A stretch of 64,000 bases of DNA from Dactylis glomerata. Taxonomy: Eukaryota > Streptophyta > Magnoliopsida > Poales > Poaceae. This document shows positions 10,293-22,432 of the stretch, piece by piece. The notes below the pieces were generated by a model. That model had not been told where the DNA came from. It saw only the letters and a program-made list of their open reading frames with translations, and ran no database searches. The stretch lies in the NCBI GenBank assembly GCA_007115705.1, contig QXEO01002114.1:744001-808000 (forward strand), in the 5' to 3' direction. The stretch's first letter is position 1. Each line of letters begins with the position of its first letter. The position numbers were made by a program, and so were the translations under genes.

Positions 10293-11154
10293 GTGATGGT
10301 GGTGCTTCGCCGGCCAAACGGCGGAGGAGGTGGAGGTGCGGGCCATGGAGCTGGCCCGGGCACACGCGAGGAGGAGGTGGCCCAGGAGGCGGTGATGGAG
10401 GAGGCGGCCGCGGTGGCTGCGGACATCGCCGTCAGCAAGATGCACGCCGCGCTGCCAGGAAGGCGGTGGAGGTGGTGGCGATGGAACCCGCATGGCGACC
10501 CTGCGCGCGATCCGCAACGATGGGGCCATGGTATCGCTAGAGGAAGTGGCCAAGGAGGCTGCCAAGGTCGCCGTGCGTGAGCTGCACGAAGGTGTCGTCG
10601 CACGCAAGACCAAGGTCGAGCCCGAGGCGCAGATGTACATTGATGACGCCGTGACCGAGGAGTCCCACGCTGTGACTGCCACCGTGGTGGCGGCCGGGAG
10701 GACCTCTACTTGGTTGCTCGTTGACGGCAACGAGACGGAGGTGGAGGAAGACGACGAGGACGAGGAGGTAGAGCGCGACGCCGAGCTACTTGCTGCAGAC
10801 GCGGCCATCCGCGAGGCAGCGGCTCAGTGCGATGCCGAGCTGGTGGTGTGCGAATCAGAGGAGCGCTACGTGCGTCGCCATGTGGAGGACCTCGCCGAGT
10901 CACACGCCAAGGTGGAGGCAGCGCTCGCCGCAGTGGAGGCGAAGCGCGAGGCGGCAGAGCGGGCTGCCCACTGGGCGACCGAGATGGACAAGGCCCTCAC
11001 CTACCGGAAGGACGTCGATCGGAGGGAGGCTTGCCGCCGCACCCAGACTAAGTACCGCCTTGAGCGGAGCCGCACTGTGCGTCGCCAGGACGCTGCTATC
11101 CGCGCCGCGATGGTGGCGATCGACGCTGCCGGCGACGGAGCAGCGTTGCTGTAG
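10293..11154 (+). pseudogene. Alanine-rich, charged helical hypothetical protein, frame-disrupted
   Basis: The longest open piece is 10492-11154 (220 codons). It has an acidic stretch (EEDDEDEEVERD) near residue 85-95, then a long Ala/Glu/Arg-rich helix, probably a coiled coil. The similar composition continues upstream, but in other frames: EEEVAQEAVMEEAAAVAADIA reads in the 10293 frame, and a further Glu/Ala-rich piece lies in the 10492 frame. So there are at least two frame changes and an in-frame TGA at 10294-10296. A TATA box upstream and AATAAA downstream support a former gene. No family recognised. It could be a decayed low-copy gene or part of a DNA transposon. Confidence 0.45.
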
Positions 11155-12857
11155 GGAGACGGCGTCGACAGCTACGTAGCCACGACTTCCCCCGCCGGGA
11201 CGGCGGCGCCAGTGGCACCGGCGCCCGAAATTGACCAATAGCCTGTAGGATAGGCCTTTTTGGTTTTGTGGGCCATTTTTATGATGGGCATATCAACTTG
11301 TAATAAACTAATATTAGTATTATGCCCTATTGTTAGACTGTATAGCTTTTGTATATGTGTATGTTTATTGTACTATTGTAACACACTCATTATATATACT
11401 AGAAAAAATGTCCGTGCGTTGCACCGGAAGAAATAAAATCTCAAATGCTCCCGATAGATCACACTTCTCCTCTTTGCCAACATCGATAAAGGTGGTCATA
11501 TTTTCTCATATTCATGACAAATACGATCAATCCTAAGAAGATGTGCTTGATGCCCCTATAATACCGTAGGCTTGTAATGACGTTGGTCGCACTCCTATGT
11601 AATTTAAACTTGGTGTATGGTCTATCCCCACATTGTAATTCCATGTACTTGTTATGATTGTGGGCAACACCCTTGTTTACTCGCAAGGTCTGTTGAGTGG
11701 AACTCGACTTCTAAGTTTAAAGCGTGGCTTGGGGCATCTGAAACCGGTTTGTTGCGGTCGGTTGCTGCCCATGTCAAACTTTGGTTGTTGCGTCTGCCGT
11801 GGCTTCTCATGGTTGCTGGTTTGTTGTTGAATCACTTACACTTTTTTATCTTCACAAATTGCAATTTTAGAATTATTTTTTTTTGCTTTTGTGTGTACTG
11901 AATGTAGGAAATCCTACACCAAAGTTTTTTTTATCCGTTTGTCTTGTAGTGGCTGGATATTGTTATGTTGTCTAGCCCCAACATGTTGGTTGGAACGTGT
12001 AAGTATCCTTCATTAGCAGAAGATTCGGGTTATTTGCATAGGAGGATCAAATATGTGGCCTATTTCTAATACAGCCAAATTTCTTCACTGCATTCCGCAT
12101 CCATTATCCCAGCAAGTTATAAAGTAAGGAAAATTTTACGGTACATCGGACTATACATTTTAGTGGTAGTATATAAAAAGATCCGATGGTTATAATTGTT
12201 TAGATCGTATTAGCGCTGAAGGACAAAGAGGGCAGTAAATTACAATAGGGGTTAATGTGGAAGTAAGCTGAATCGTGTTATCAAATAATTTCTGGCGACG
12301 CACGCCCTCGACTCCTGCTGCGCCGCCGCTGGTCGCCGCCGCTGTCCCAGTCCACATCCGGGCGCTACTCGGCGTCTCCAAGCTGCTGTCCATGGCCTCC
12401 ACCACCAGCCTCTTTCCCTCGGCCACGTCTTGAGCGGCAGGCTAATGTTGTTTCTCTAGATCAGGTAGCAAGGGCGGTGGGCCGGTGGCCTCCGCCCGCT
12501 CGGCTTCTCACGAGGTTTTGGCGTTGGATCCCATTGTGGGCCGCAAAGGGGGCTGTAGCTGTGCTTCCTCCTCCGGACGCCGTAGGTCCTCACTACGTTC
12601 GTTGTCCTCAAACTCCGTGACGGATGCCTCACGGGATGGCTTCTTCTTGATTGCCTACTGGTGGGCAGGCCGGGCACCTCTCACACTCTGAGCAAGGAGG
12701 ATCATGCTGCCATGTGGTCAGTATATACTCTGATATAGTGATGTGCATTTTGTTTCTGCATATCTTTCTACTACTAGAAATTTGCCAGATAATTTTTTCA
12801 ATCTAATAATGGCTTCTGTTAAATCACACATGGTTGTTGTATCCCCACAACGATGTA
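11155..12857. other. Intergenic, no gene recognised
   Basis: Short open frames only. 11398-11427 carries a sequence (TGTCCGTGCGTTGCACCGG core) related to the inverted repeats at 15895 and 42276, probably a DNA-transposon end. The stretch around 12140-12260 (TTTTACGGTACATCGG and onward) resembles in style the DNA-transposon ends common in Triticeae, but no partner was matched. Confidence 0.4.
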
Positions 12858-13015
12858 CTCCCTCCGTTTATAAATATAAGATGTTTTAGCTTTATGAAGC
12901 AAATGTATCTATACATGTTTTAGTGTGTAGGATCACTCGAATATACACACTAAAACTAGTCTAGATACATTTGCTTCACAAACCTAAAACATCTTATATT
13001 TATAAACGAAGGGAG
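12858..13015. mobile_element. Stowaway MITE (Tc1/Mariner type)
   Basis: 158 bp, flanked by TA on both sides (12856-12857 and 13016-13017). Terminal inverted repeats begin CTCCCTCCGTTTATAAATA and pair almost perfectly over about 40 bp, so the element folds into a hairpin. The CTCCCTCCGT terminus is diagnostic of grass Stowaway elements. Confidence 0.95.
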
Positions 13016-14467
13016 TATTTCATTTTCTCCTTTCTATTTTGATTCCAATATCCTATTCCTAGAAGTGATGTGAAGTAATTTAAACATTTTTGGGTATTAG
13101 CAGCAGCTATTTCTAATACAAAACCATTTGAAGGAAACATCCTTCATCGATCTCTGAAGATTTCTTAATCTGTTACTTCTGTCCTCAAAATCCCAAAATA
13201 TTATGATATCACATTATCACTCCAAGAGCTGAAGAGCAAATGGAAATTAAGCAAGGTCTCTTATATTACTTTGTGATCATATGAATCTTTAGGTGTGGGA
13301 TTTTACCATCAAAGTCATCTGCTGAAGAGTAATGGAACAATCAGCCTATGGCATTACGCTGGAGTAGGGGACGACCATTCGCCATGATAGCAGCAAAGTT
13401 CAAGCAATGACTGGTCACTCAAGTATACAGGTGCATGAATATCTCACTGCCAAATAGAATCACAAAGTCCTGTAGTATGTGTGTTTTATTCCTAACCTTA
13501 TATGATCGAGATATAAGCCATGTATGATAGATGCTATGCTTTCCGTTATGATTATAGCTTCTGGCTCATTCTTGAAAAAATTATAGCTTCTGGTAGATCA
13601 TTGAAGGGGCCAACATGTGCCTGAAAGCTGTAGCCTTTGGTTGCAACATTCCTACTGCTTTTCTTTGTGGCGGTGTGTTTATTATAAGTTGATTTGCAAC
13701 TTATTTAAGGCTCTGTGGTTAGTGATGTTACTCTTTGTATATTCTATTTTGACAGCAGTTGATTAGTGATGCTTACTCCTTATATATTCTATTTTGACGG
13801 CTGTTGAGATGTTCTCAGACTAACACATTGATCTTTAGACAACTGATAAAGCTGCATGTTTAAACCAGCGAAAGGCACACTGCTGCGATGATGTGGTTGG
13901 CGAGGGGAGCTAGGCATCACGTAGATCACCGGGCAGGAGTGTTTTCTTTGCTTAGAGCTGGTCGAGACCGAATGCATCCAAGTTGCCGGATGCCCCATGC
14001 CCACACCTTCCATGGTGCATGCTTCGAGCTCAATCACAAGGAGAGCGAGATGTGCCCTATCTGCAAGCACCAACTGTTAACTCTGCTACTAAGACCATAA
14101 AGTTTTGGAACCCAATGTAACATTTCTTGTACGCAATGAGAGCATTCTTGGGCTGTTATTATTGTTTAAGGATTAATTGTTCAGATGATTTATTCGGAGT
14201 ATTTGATACGATAGCCTAAATCCTGATGATTTGATCAACTCTGCTACTAAATATGTGTTCTAGGCTACATTTGTAATGTTACATGATACTGACAATTCTT
14301 GATTGATTTATGGTATCTGTACATGTGAGCTCCGATAAACAGTGACTTTTGTGTAGTGTATACACCTTAAGAAGTACCGTGGTTACGAGTGAGGCGTGAA
14401 GTCCGAGCTCCAGTGAGCAGTGGTTTTTCAAAAAAATCTGAAAATGGTATTTAAAATAACAGTAATA
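13016..14467. other. Intergenic with one coding-like remnant
   Basis: AT-rich DNA without a gene apart from the RING-like remnant noted separately. A phrase (TTATAGCTTCTGG) is repeated at about 13552 and 13581. Confidence 0.4.
13979..14100 (+). pseudogene. RING-H2-like C-terminal remnant
   Basis: The plus frame reads CRMPHAHTFHGACFELNHKE followed by CPIC and ends at a stop at 14098-14100. The HxxHxxC...CPxC spacing matches the second half of a RING-H2 finger, the zinc-binding domain of many plant E3 ubiquitin ligases. The first half (CxxC) is not visible upstream in this frame. It is either the last exon of a spliced gene or a captured fragment. The call rests on one motif. Confidence 0.35.
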
Positions 14468-14561
14468 CTCCCTCCGATCGGAAATAAGTGTCGGTGACTT
14501 AGTACAAACTTTATACTAAGATAGTACAAAATCACCGACAGTTATTTCTGATCAGAGGGAG
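14468..14561. mobile_element. Stowaway MITE, Thalos-like
   Basis: 94 bp with TA duplications (14466-14467 and 14562-14563) and inverted termini CTCCCTCCGATCGGAAATAA. The inner GTCGGTGACTTAGTACAAA phrase is typical of the short Thalos-type elements (from memory). Confidence 0.9.
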
Positions 14562-14563
14562 TA

Positions 14564-15894
14564 CAAATTTAGGAAGGGCAGCAGTAGGAATGGTCTTGTT
14601 GTTATTCCAAAGTTAATATCTAGGAAATCATGTTGGTAAAAGAGATCGTATATATGCAAGCATAAAGATCGCATGCCATTCAACTTGGGTAGTCCAACAA
14701 CAGTATACACTTATGAAAAATTTGTGGAAGAAATAATTGAGTAACAGTTATAGTTGAGAAGTAATTCAGTTGTCATCATCACGAACAACTATATTGACCT
14801 CTAGTTTACACACACAGATAGAGATGCTTTGAAGATTTTTTGTCAGGAAGAGCAGTGCTCATGGAGTCAATTCTCTCTTAGTTATGTGAAAATAAATTAT
14901 AAGCAGGACTAAATAAAGAAGTTGCTTGACTCTAAACCAGATATGGTTGGAATTATTCAGTCATAACTAAGCAGCAGATCTGTATCCAACACCGAAAATT
15001 GTTGCCGAAGTTCTCATCCACAATGTAACAAAATACTGCAATTTACATATGTGAACAGACTAATCTCCATCTGTTTCTATTTTCAGTGAAAATCTTCCGA
15101 AGGCTATATTATTTCTGCTGCCCAAAGATTGTGCAATGTAGAATTTAAGAAAGACATGTCTGATAGACACTAGCATACGGAGGTCAAGAGTACAAGACTA
15201 TTGGAACGTCTTGTCTTTCAAAGATGAATGAGTTCCAAGTTTCAACACTCCAGAAATTGCCAAGGCTCACACACAACTTACTAAACAATAGACGAAACAT
15301 TACGCATCTCAGGTTATCAATCTCCATCAAGTCTATGTTATCGAGCTGTCAACCATGCAGCCAAGAGCAAACTATACAATTTTAGAAAACTAAAAAATCA
15401 GCAGGCAGCAGTATCAGTACAACGGCCGCAATACAGCGAACTGGGTTGTCTAGAGTAGGAAGGGAAGGAGGAGACTGTGAGGGGATTCAGTCCGGCAGCA
15501 TCTTCTAGAGTTTGCCATGGGGTCGATTCAGGGTTGTTGGTGGAGGGGTGCCGCGCCCGTCCTTGGGCGCAACGGCCACCGTGGGTTGGTCTTGATTGGG
15601 AGGTCGATGCAGGGTTCGATCAGAGGGCACAGGGCAGCTAGGGCATGTCAAGGGTGACGGTGGCGGCAGCCGCCAGCCTTACCGCGGCGCACAAACGACG
15701 GCGGACACGGTGCATGACCATGATGTCAATCTCTGGAAAGGGGCACGATGTAGGAGACGACATGTAAACTTCAAATATACCCTTCATATTTTACTTTTTG
15801 AGGAAAACTACCTACGGGATTTATAACAACTGAACTACCCAAAATGCCCTTGGTGGGTAAATATACTACATGAATAAATATCTCTATTATATTA
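14564..15894. other. Intergenic, no gene recognised
   Basis: No coding motif. 15470-15760 is GC-rich. The last 130 bp before the inverted repeat are AT-rich. Confidence 0.4.
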
Positions 15895-15924
15895 ACTAGT
15901 TGAGTGCCCGTGCGTTGTCACGGC
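15895..15924 (+). repeat. Terminal inverted repeat, left partner
   Basis: 30 bp beginning ACTAGTTGAGTGCCCGTGCG. It matches the reverse complement of 42247-42276 at 27 of 30 positions. No matching target-site duplication was found. These may be the ends of one DNA transposon split by nested insertions, or two separate elements in opposite orientation. Confidence 0.6.
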
Positions 15925-18660
15925 TCCTCTTGTTTTGTTTCTTTTTTGCCGGCATGTGTAAATATAATATATGTGAAAAAAATTGTATGCACAAAAATAA
16001 TCTTCTATAAATTGAAAATGCACTTTGACATCCCTTTTGATCTCTATGAACATTAATCTTAAATTCCCTTCAAAATAGTTAAAATGTACATGGAACATCT
16101 TAATTAATATAAATTTAGTGACATATACAAGCACAAAATTGTCGATAACTATTCACTATTCTACGCAATGGTCCATTCTCAGTGCTCTAATAGTGAAACT
16201 TCCATTCATCATTGGTATGTCGAAGACTCAAAGGTCCCTAAACCAAATTCATTCTCTAAGACTCAATGTTCCCTCAACGAAATTCATTATCCATGAACGT
16301 TACATTGAACCGAAGCAAAACAGTATTCCTAAGGTGCACATATCCAAGAGATAAATCAAAATCACTTGTGACTATTATATAAATTCAATTATTTACCAAT
16401 ATTTTGATGTCGTTCACTCTTCAAATAACAAAAAATTCAGTGCATGTGAAACCTACAAAAATAATCTTATGGCGCTGTGAATCCTCCTACGCCTGGTTGA
16501 TCTTGCTGGTCAGCGGCCTGAGACATCCTGTGCAGGCAAGGACGATGTGCACTGCTTCATGAAGAGTTCGATAATAACCTGAGGTAAAGAAGACCCGTCA
16601 AATGAATGGTAACATAACATATCATTTTCTACTTTCCAGATCCTTGTGTATGTACATGCTTACTTAAATAGCCATACAATTCCAATTTCACATTCATATT
16701 CAGTATATTTTATATGGCACTCATTAGTACATAGTTAATAATGTAAAAGTAAAACTGCTCACTGGATGGAGAGCAGATTTTTAACCAGTCAAAAGTTAAG
16801 ATGAAATACTCACTTGAGCGCAGAGTTAAACATATATTGTAACTATAAAGGATTCATATAGATATGATGTTGCTTGTGTAAAGTGTAATGTAAACTGACA
16901 TTAATGCATTCTTGGCATTGTGTTCCATAAAACTGTCTCTTCATATGCAGCAGTAAACCACTGACGAGGACCTGGATATCGAGTCCTGACATGAAGAGTG
17001 ATGTGTAGTTACCTGTTACAAAAATAGATAGTCTTCATAGCTTGCTTCCAGAAAAAGTAAAACATTAGGCATGGCTATATACCAACAGTACTTACTTCTC
17101 AATGTAGACTGTCACATGAACTTCTTCCCTAATCTTGGCCCCTGGCTGTGTACACCATTGGACAGGAACTTGCTTCGCCACTGGTGCATGAAGTGCTCAA
17201 TGCAGATAGTGCCGCTACCCCTACGATGCTACACATACAAGACCACATATGCAAATAAAATGGCCACAATACAAAAAATATTGTGATTCAACAATTCATG
17301 AAATTCCATTGTTGGATATTCAATGAAAATACATGCGCGATATCTGTTGGTTAAATTGTCAAAATTGTTATAGGCATCCAATCGCTTCTTTCATGAGAAT
17401 TGACGAACTGCCTCTATCCTACTGTAGAGATATCAACAGAGGTCAAGGATCAGAGGAGCCAATCAAGAATGAACCAAACGAATTATTGACCTGGTGGCCG
17501 AGGCAGATGCAGATCGGGGAACTCGACAGCAGCAAGATCCATGTCGCCTCTATCCTACTGTGGAGATATCAATGGAAGTGAACACACGTGCTGAGAACTA
17601 AAATGCAATCGGGTCAGGTAGGGGGAGCGGATAGTGGTCGAAAACTTACCAGATCATGTCGAAAGGTGGAAGCTTTCCGACTCCGTCCATGGATGTTTGC
17701 ATCTGATTGGGGAATTTACAGTAAATCCATACAAAATCCATTAACGGCCATCAATAGAGGAGAGGGTTAATTAAATCCATACAAAAATCCATGGATGTAT
17801 GCATCCCTCATAGGAACAACATCAATGTAAGAGCATCCCTAACTTCAGAAATCTGAAACAATTAGTAACCAAGTAATATGGCGGACATCCGGGTAAATCT
17901 AGAACACTCGCTGATGAAAACCTAAATCGCCAATAACAGTAAATCCTAATCCAATGCTTCCATTTTTTTACAACGAGCATGAATCCTAGATTTCGATATG
18001 CCAAATCTTTCACAGAGGAAAGATGGGGGTGGATGAAGAAGGAGCATACCAGAAAGTAAGATTAAAACAACACCATAAGAGGCCCATCTCGCTCTCAAAC
18101 GCCGCCGCCGGCATTGATGCCTTCATCTCATCAAGGAGTTTGGGGATCCCCTCAACCCATCATCTCCTTCGCCTTCGCTGGCGACCGTAGCCGCACGAGC
18201 AGTGCCTTCGGCGTCTTCCTCGCAAGCTGGAGGCAACATGAGTCATGCGTCCTGCCCAGGGATGGCTGTGTCTGCACTTGAGACGGAGTCCACGCGAGAT
18301 GAGCGGAGTGGGAGGGAGGGAGGGATGCGGTGGTTCACCTTTGGCTCTCCCGTCGAGCTCAGGATGATGGGGATAATGGCAAGGTGCGAAAGGCACGAAG
18401 GATTGGGTTAGAGGGGAGTGGGGCGGCGACTGTCGGGTGAGTACACCGTTATTGATCTCTTTCCTAATTACCATGATTGACGATTGACACTATGATTAAT
18501 TGACGTTTGATACTATGATTAATTACCATGATCGCTGAATCGCTAAATTAGCAGTTATTTGTCGGGGGTAGAATCGTCACTCAAATGTTGTATGTCGAGT
18601 GGGTGGCTTCACCACCAACTCGAAACCAATAATAAAGATTGTCTAAAGGTGATGGATTCC
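15925..18660. other. Non-coding interior, no gene recognised
   Basis: AT-rich with scattered short open frames. A 28-bp phrase (GCCTCTATCCTACTGT...) occurs twice, near 17411 and 17550. 18060-18420 is GC-rich and could be a captured exon, but nothing recognisable translates. Confidence 0.4.
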
Positions 18661-19055
18661 TGCCCGTACGTCGTCTTAACCTCCCACCGTCTGAAAAAAG
18701 AAAATTGAGATACTGCACGCCAACCTCTCAGATATCATTCCTGAGACGGTTCCCTCAAGATCTCTCGGTGCCTCCCTCAAGATCTCCCGGCAGCCTTGGC
18801 TCCTCTTAGCAGGGCGCCGACGAATGCGCGCCCCTCGGCCTCCCGTCAGCCCGGCGGCGGGCACAATAGCAGCAGAAAACCAATCGCTCTCCCTCTCCTG
18901 CACCTCCCTCATAACTTCCCTGGAAACCCCTCGATTCCCCTGCCCTAGACGTGCGCTCCGTCATGAGCTCCTTTGCGCCCCGCCCCGCCCTGCATCGCCA
19001 CCACAAGCTCTGAGCCAGTCCCTCGTCATTCGACGGTTCCCTTTTCCCCGCCGCC

Positions 19056-19490
19056 ATGGATTTCGTGTCTGCTCTGCGCCGCCAGCCGCCATGGATCCCG
19101 TGCCTGCTCCCTGCCGCCAGCCGCCATAGATCCCATCCTTCCGCCTCCTTCGAGATGATGTTGCACCGATCAGGGATCCCAGCTCTCTACCGCGCCCGCC
19201 ATGGACTCCTTCCGAACGACGTCGCGCTGGGCGAGTCAAAGCTCTTGGTCGGTTGCATCCCCGAGCTGTGGTGGCGCTACTCCTGCCGCCTTCTCACAGA
19301 CAACGTCGCGCCGGCCGAGACGAGGCTCTGCGTAGCCTCTCGCTGGATGTGTGCAACCACCGGTCATCTCCGTGCTTGTGGACTGCAGATCGTGGAGGTC
19401 GTGGAACCTCGCCCGCTACAGAACGTCCCGGGAGCCCTCAAAGATCCCCTTACTCTCCTCTTGACCCCCGTTGCCTCTCAAATCGGGTGA
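19056..19490 (+). CDS. Possible captured exon, unknown protein
   Basis: 144-codon open frame in a GC-rich segment (about 18820-19490), including a short repeat of the phrase CGCCAGCCGCCATGGAT. No motif was recognised. An exon-like block with splice borders (acceptor TGCAG near 19654, donor GTAATA near 19769) follows. It may be part of a spliced gene carried by a DNA transposon, or may be non-coding. Weakly supported. Confidence 0.2.
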   Translation: MDFVSALRRQPPWIPCLLPAASRHRSHPSASFEMMLHRSGIPALYRARHGLLPNDVALGESKLLVGCIPELWWRYSCRLLTDNVAPAETRLCVASRWMCATTGHLRACGLQIVEVVEPRPLQNVPGALKDPLTLLLTPVASQIG

Positions 19491-19654
19491 GCGGACCAGC
19501 CGCCGGCGTATCTTCGACAACAAAACCGTTTCTGACGCCGCCGGGGCTGGACACGCCCCATTCTGGCAGAAGAGTTAGGCTGCTCCACTCCTTTGTTCTC
19601 CACGCTGTTGTTGCATGCTCTTTGGGTTTGATATTTGATTGATGGATCGTGCAG

Positions 19655-19768
19655 TTGGAGGCGGTGGTTCAGGAGAAAAACATCGTAGCATCGCGGAGAA
19701 TCTTGCAAGATACGGACTCTGTCGCCCGCAACCTTCTGCTCGGATCCACTTCGTTGAGCTGGGCCGGA
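19655..19768 (+). other. Exon-like block with splice borders, repeated at 39544
   Basis: It is flanked by a splice acceptor (GTGCAG) and donor (GAG|GTAATAG). It is open in one frame and starts with LEAVVQEKNIVASRRILQDT. A related copy at 39544-39667 starts after CATGCAG, ends before GTGATAG and carries stops. Function unknown. Confidence 0.35.
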
Positions 19769-19901
19769 GAGGTAATAGAAATTTGTAGGTCTCAAGTTTA
19801 GTATATGAGTGCATATATCATCGGTATGGAGCAATTATCATCCTGCTATTTATTGGATAAATGGCAGGCTGTAAAGATCATTTGGTTAATTGTTTAACAG
19901 T

Positions 19902-20308
19902 GTTTTTTTTAGATAAAGAATATATATTAATATCAAGCCGATACCAATTACATCCAGCCTCTGCAACAACGCAGTGCCCTAGTGGCAATACGGATGCACA
20001 CAGCCAAAAAAAGAAGAAGAATTACAGAAAAAGAAAAAGGCCCGCTACAGTGATAAATTCCTCGTAGTAGCAACACTAACACCACCAAGACAGCACCAAA
20101 AGTCCAACATCTCCAAAAAGCAACGCCTCCAAGAAGGGAACAATGCACTAACACTGTCGTCGTCCGATCATAGATCTTAGATTTTCACCCTGGAGAAAAG
20201 TCCGCGCTTACAAAACAATGCCTTCAACAAGGCAATTGCCAGGCACAACCAATTAAGGCCAGACCTTGGGTTTTCACCCTGCAAGGTTGGACCTTGAACT
20301 TCTCCTGT
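19902..20308 (-). mobile_element. LINE-like non-autonomous retroelement, 3' part
   Basis: On the minus strand this ends in A8 (plus-strand T8 at 19902-19909). It is the 3' part of a short element interrupted by the Tat element and resuming at 36292. The CCTGT/CCTAT duplication marks the break. Confidence 0.6.
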
Positions 20309-20643
20309 TGACGAGGGTTAACTCGACAAATGCCCTAGATAAAGGACTTAGGATCGGGGAGATACGGCGTCGGATGAACTCGAAGGTAAAATCAGTCAAA
20401 CAAGGTGTGTATCGAAAGTAAACGTGGGTGTAAAACCTGGCTTGCTTTCAATCTGTCCCTCACCGTCCTCTCCTGGCCCCTATATATAGGTGGCAAGGTC
20501 TCAAAGATCGGGAGGGATCCGATACAGATTACAATATTGACATACGACATGAACTCGTATTTCGACTAGCGTTACAATTGGGCCTAGCTTAACGGGCCTC
20601 AGGGGTACTCAACTGATGGGCTCTATTATCTACACCGTTGTCA
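20309..20643 (-). repeat. 3' LTR of Tat element
   Basis: 335 bp, TGACGAGGG to CGTTGTCA, 95% identical by eye to 35957-36291. It contains CTATATATAGG, a TATA-like palindrome. Confidence 0.95.
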
Positions 20644-20658
20644 GTAGCCCCCAAGATT
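20644..20658 (-). other. Polypurine tract of Tat element
   Basis: The minus strand reads AATCTTGGGGGCTAC immediately before the 3' LTR, confirming minus orientation. Confidence 0.8.
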
Positions 20659-21600
20659 CTACCAGAATTGCAGATTCGGGTTGAATCTCAAATCTTCAAA
20701 TCTTCGACTTGATCAATTCTTGACTTCTCCATATCTTCAAATCTTTGACTTGGTCTTTCGACTTTATCTTTTTTCGTAATGTCTCTCAAGGGGTTTTGAT
20801 GAACAAGCCTGACAACTCTAACGGATCAAGAGGCCAGTTAACTGCCGGGACAGATACTTGTCACCTACTTAAAATTCAATCCCCTTAGACTTGAATTCGG
20901 GAAACCAGTCAAACCCATCCTTTTGCCGTATTTAGGACTTACAAAGAATGAATCCCAGTAGTTCTCAGGGTACCCAGTGCGACCACCGGGATTTTCTTCG
21001 CGTCGTAGACACGGATAAGTACCAGTAGAGCACATCTATGTGCGTATACTAGGCCACACAGGACGGATCCTGGGGTCTTACCTTCATGATATATTTCAAC
21101 CATGGCATTCAAGTTTTGTCGCGATGACGCAACTCGAGAATCATATGTCATAGCCTTGTTTGACTGTTTCAAGACTTGAAATAATCGAGTTATCCTTTTT
21201 AATTCTCATAAATAGCTCCCGATGGGAGTAATCGATCTTTATTTTGTCAACAATGTAGTCGAAGTTTGTTGTTGACGAATTGTAGCCGATTAGTCTTAAA
21301 TCACTTGTCCACCAGTTGGTTTTTCATCTCAACTTCTCATCCTTCTTCTGTCGACTTCTTTCTATCGGGTGCGCGACAGCGCTCCCGATGGGAGTAGCCC
21401 CCGAGGCTATAGCCGAATTTTTTCGGGTATAGGCTCAAAACTATAGACATGCCTGTTCCATATACTATCTCTTGTGATATTTTTCGAGATGATTCACACT
21501 TAATAATTCTTTTCTTCTCCTCTTATGATGTAAGCCCCCGAGTCCAAGACGAGGTATGCTCCACTTCTTGACAGATACTTTCCCCTCATTTGTTTGTGCG
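20659..21600. other. 3' untranslated region of Tat element
   Basis: No coding signal. Phrases such as 'cttcaaatcttcgacttg' are locally repeated (20690-20760). 'gcgctcccgatgggagtagcccccgag' near 21380 echoes 'gctcccgatgggagtaatcg' near 21216 and the polypurine tract. Confidence 0.5.
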
Positions 21601-21650
21601 TATCTTTTATTTTGATACGTTAATTCTTCTTTATCATCTGCTGTGGGCAG

Positions 21651-21751
21651 AATATAAAAGCCCATTGATATACTTTGGACCTAGACTCTGCAGAGGCCCA
21701 TTAGTGTGTACTTATAAATAAAGCACGTATGGCGAGGGTAAAAAACCCTAA
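21651..21751 (+). promoter_or_regulatory. Plant-type promoter of the antisense gene
   Basis: Within 100 bp on the plus strand: two site II-like motifs (AAGCCCATT at 21659, GGCCCATTAG at 21695), a TATA box (CTTATAAATA, 21711-21720) and a telo-box (AAACCCTAA, 21743-21751). The ATG is at 21836. Site II plus telo-box is the usual promoter pattern of plant translation-related and cell-cycle genes. It points away from the retroelement's own transcription. Confidence 0.6.
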
Positions 21752-21835
21752 TTCCTTCATTAGTATCTTCCTCCGCCGCATCATCATCTTCTTCCTCGTC
21801 CCATCTAGGGTTTTTCCTTCACACCGCTTGTCTCC

Positions 21836-22432
21836 ATGGCCGATGCAAGTGGATCGCATTTGAGTATCGGCGCCCTGATAGAGAAACGGGGTCGCGACCG
21901 CCCTCGCGGCAGTAAGAACAAGGCTACAATCGCAGCTGTGGTAGTTTCGTCGTCCGCTCCGGTGAAGCGGCGCCCCGGCCGTCTGGCCGGGAGTAAAAAT
22001 AAACCCAAGGTTTCATCTGCTGCGCCAGGTCCAAGCGCTCCTCCTCACAATGCTCCTCCTCCTCAGCCTAGAGTATACTCCTTCTTCTGCATCGCCGGCG
22101 CTCAGTGCCGTGAGATTCAGTGGGTGCCGGTGAAGTTCACCAATTTTATGGACGGGCGAGAACTGTGGAAGGCGGTTCTTCATGAACACTCTGGGGAAGG
22201 AACTCCCTACTAAGTGGAGGTATGGTACGACGGGGCCGATGAGATGTACTTCAAGGGTGGCTGGTCATAGTTTGCAGAAGACCATAACCTCCACCAAGGC
22301 TTCTTCATGACCTTCGATTTCCATATTGGCACGTCGAAGTTCGACGTGAGGATCTATGACGGCAGTGCCAGAAGGAGTACGAAGCTGAAGTGCATTTTCA
22401 CTAGATTATCTTTATGTAATCTCTTTTCTTAG
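21836..22432 (+). pseudogene. Antisense AT-hook plus B3-like DNA-binding gene in Tat element
   Basis: The ATG at 21836 (context TCTCCATGGC) opens a 125-codon frame to a TAA at 22211-22213. The same frame continues past it and past a TAG at 22268-22270, to a TAG at 22430-22432. The N-terminus has two AT-hook-like cores (DRPRGSKNKA and RRPGRLAGSKNK, residues about 20-65), then a Pro-rich linker. After the first stop the frame shows GGWS, FAEDHNLHQGFFMTFDF and SKFDVRIYDG, which matches the C-terminal half of a plant B3 domain (GW..FA....L..GD...F.......F.V.I.D). Such a protein would bind DNA in the nucleus. It is antisense to gag-pol, between integrase and 3' LTR, where Tat elements are known to carry extra genes. 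Two stops make it a pseudogene here; other copies may be intact. Confidence 0.65.
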
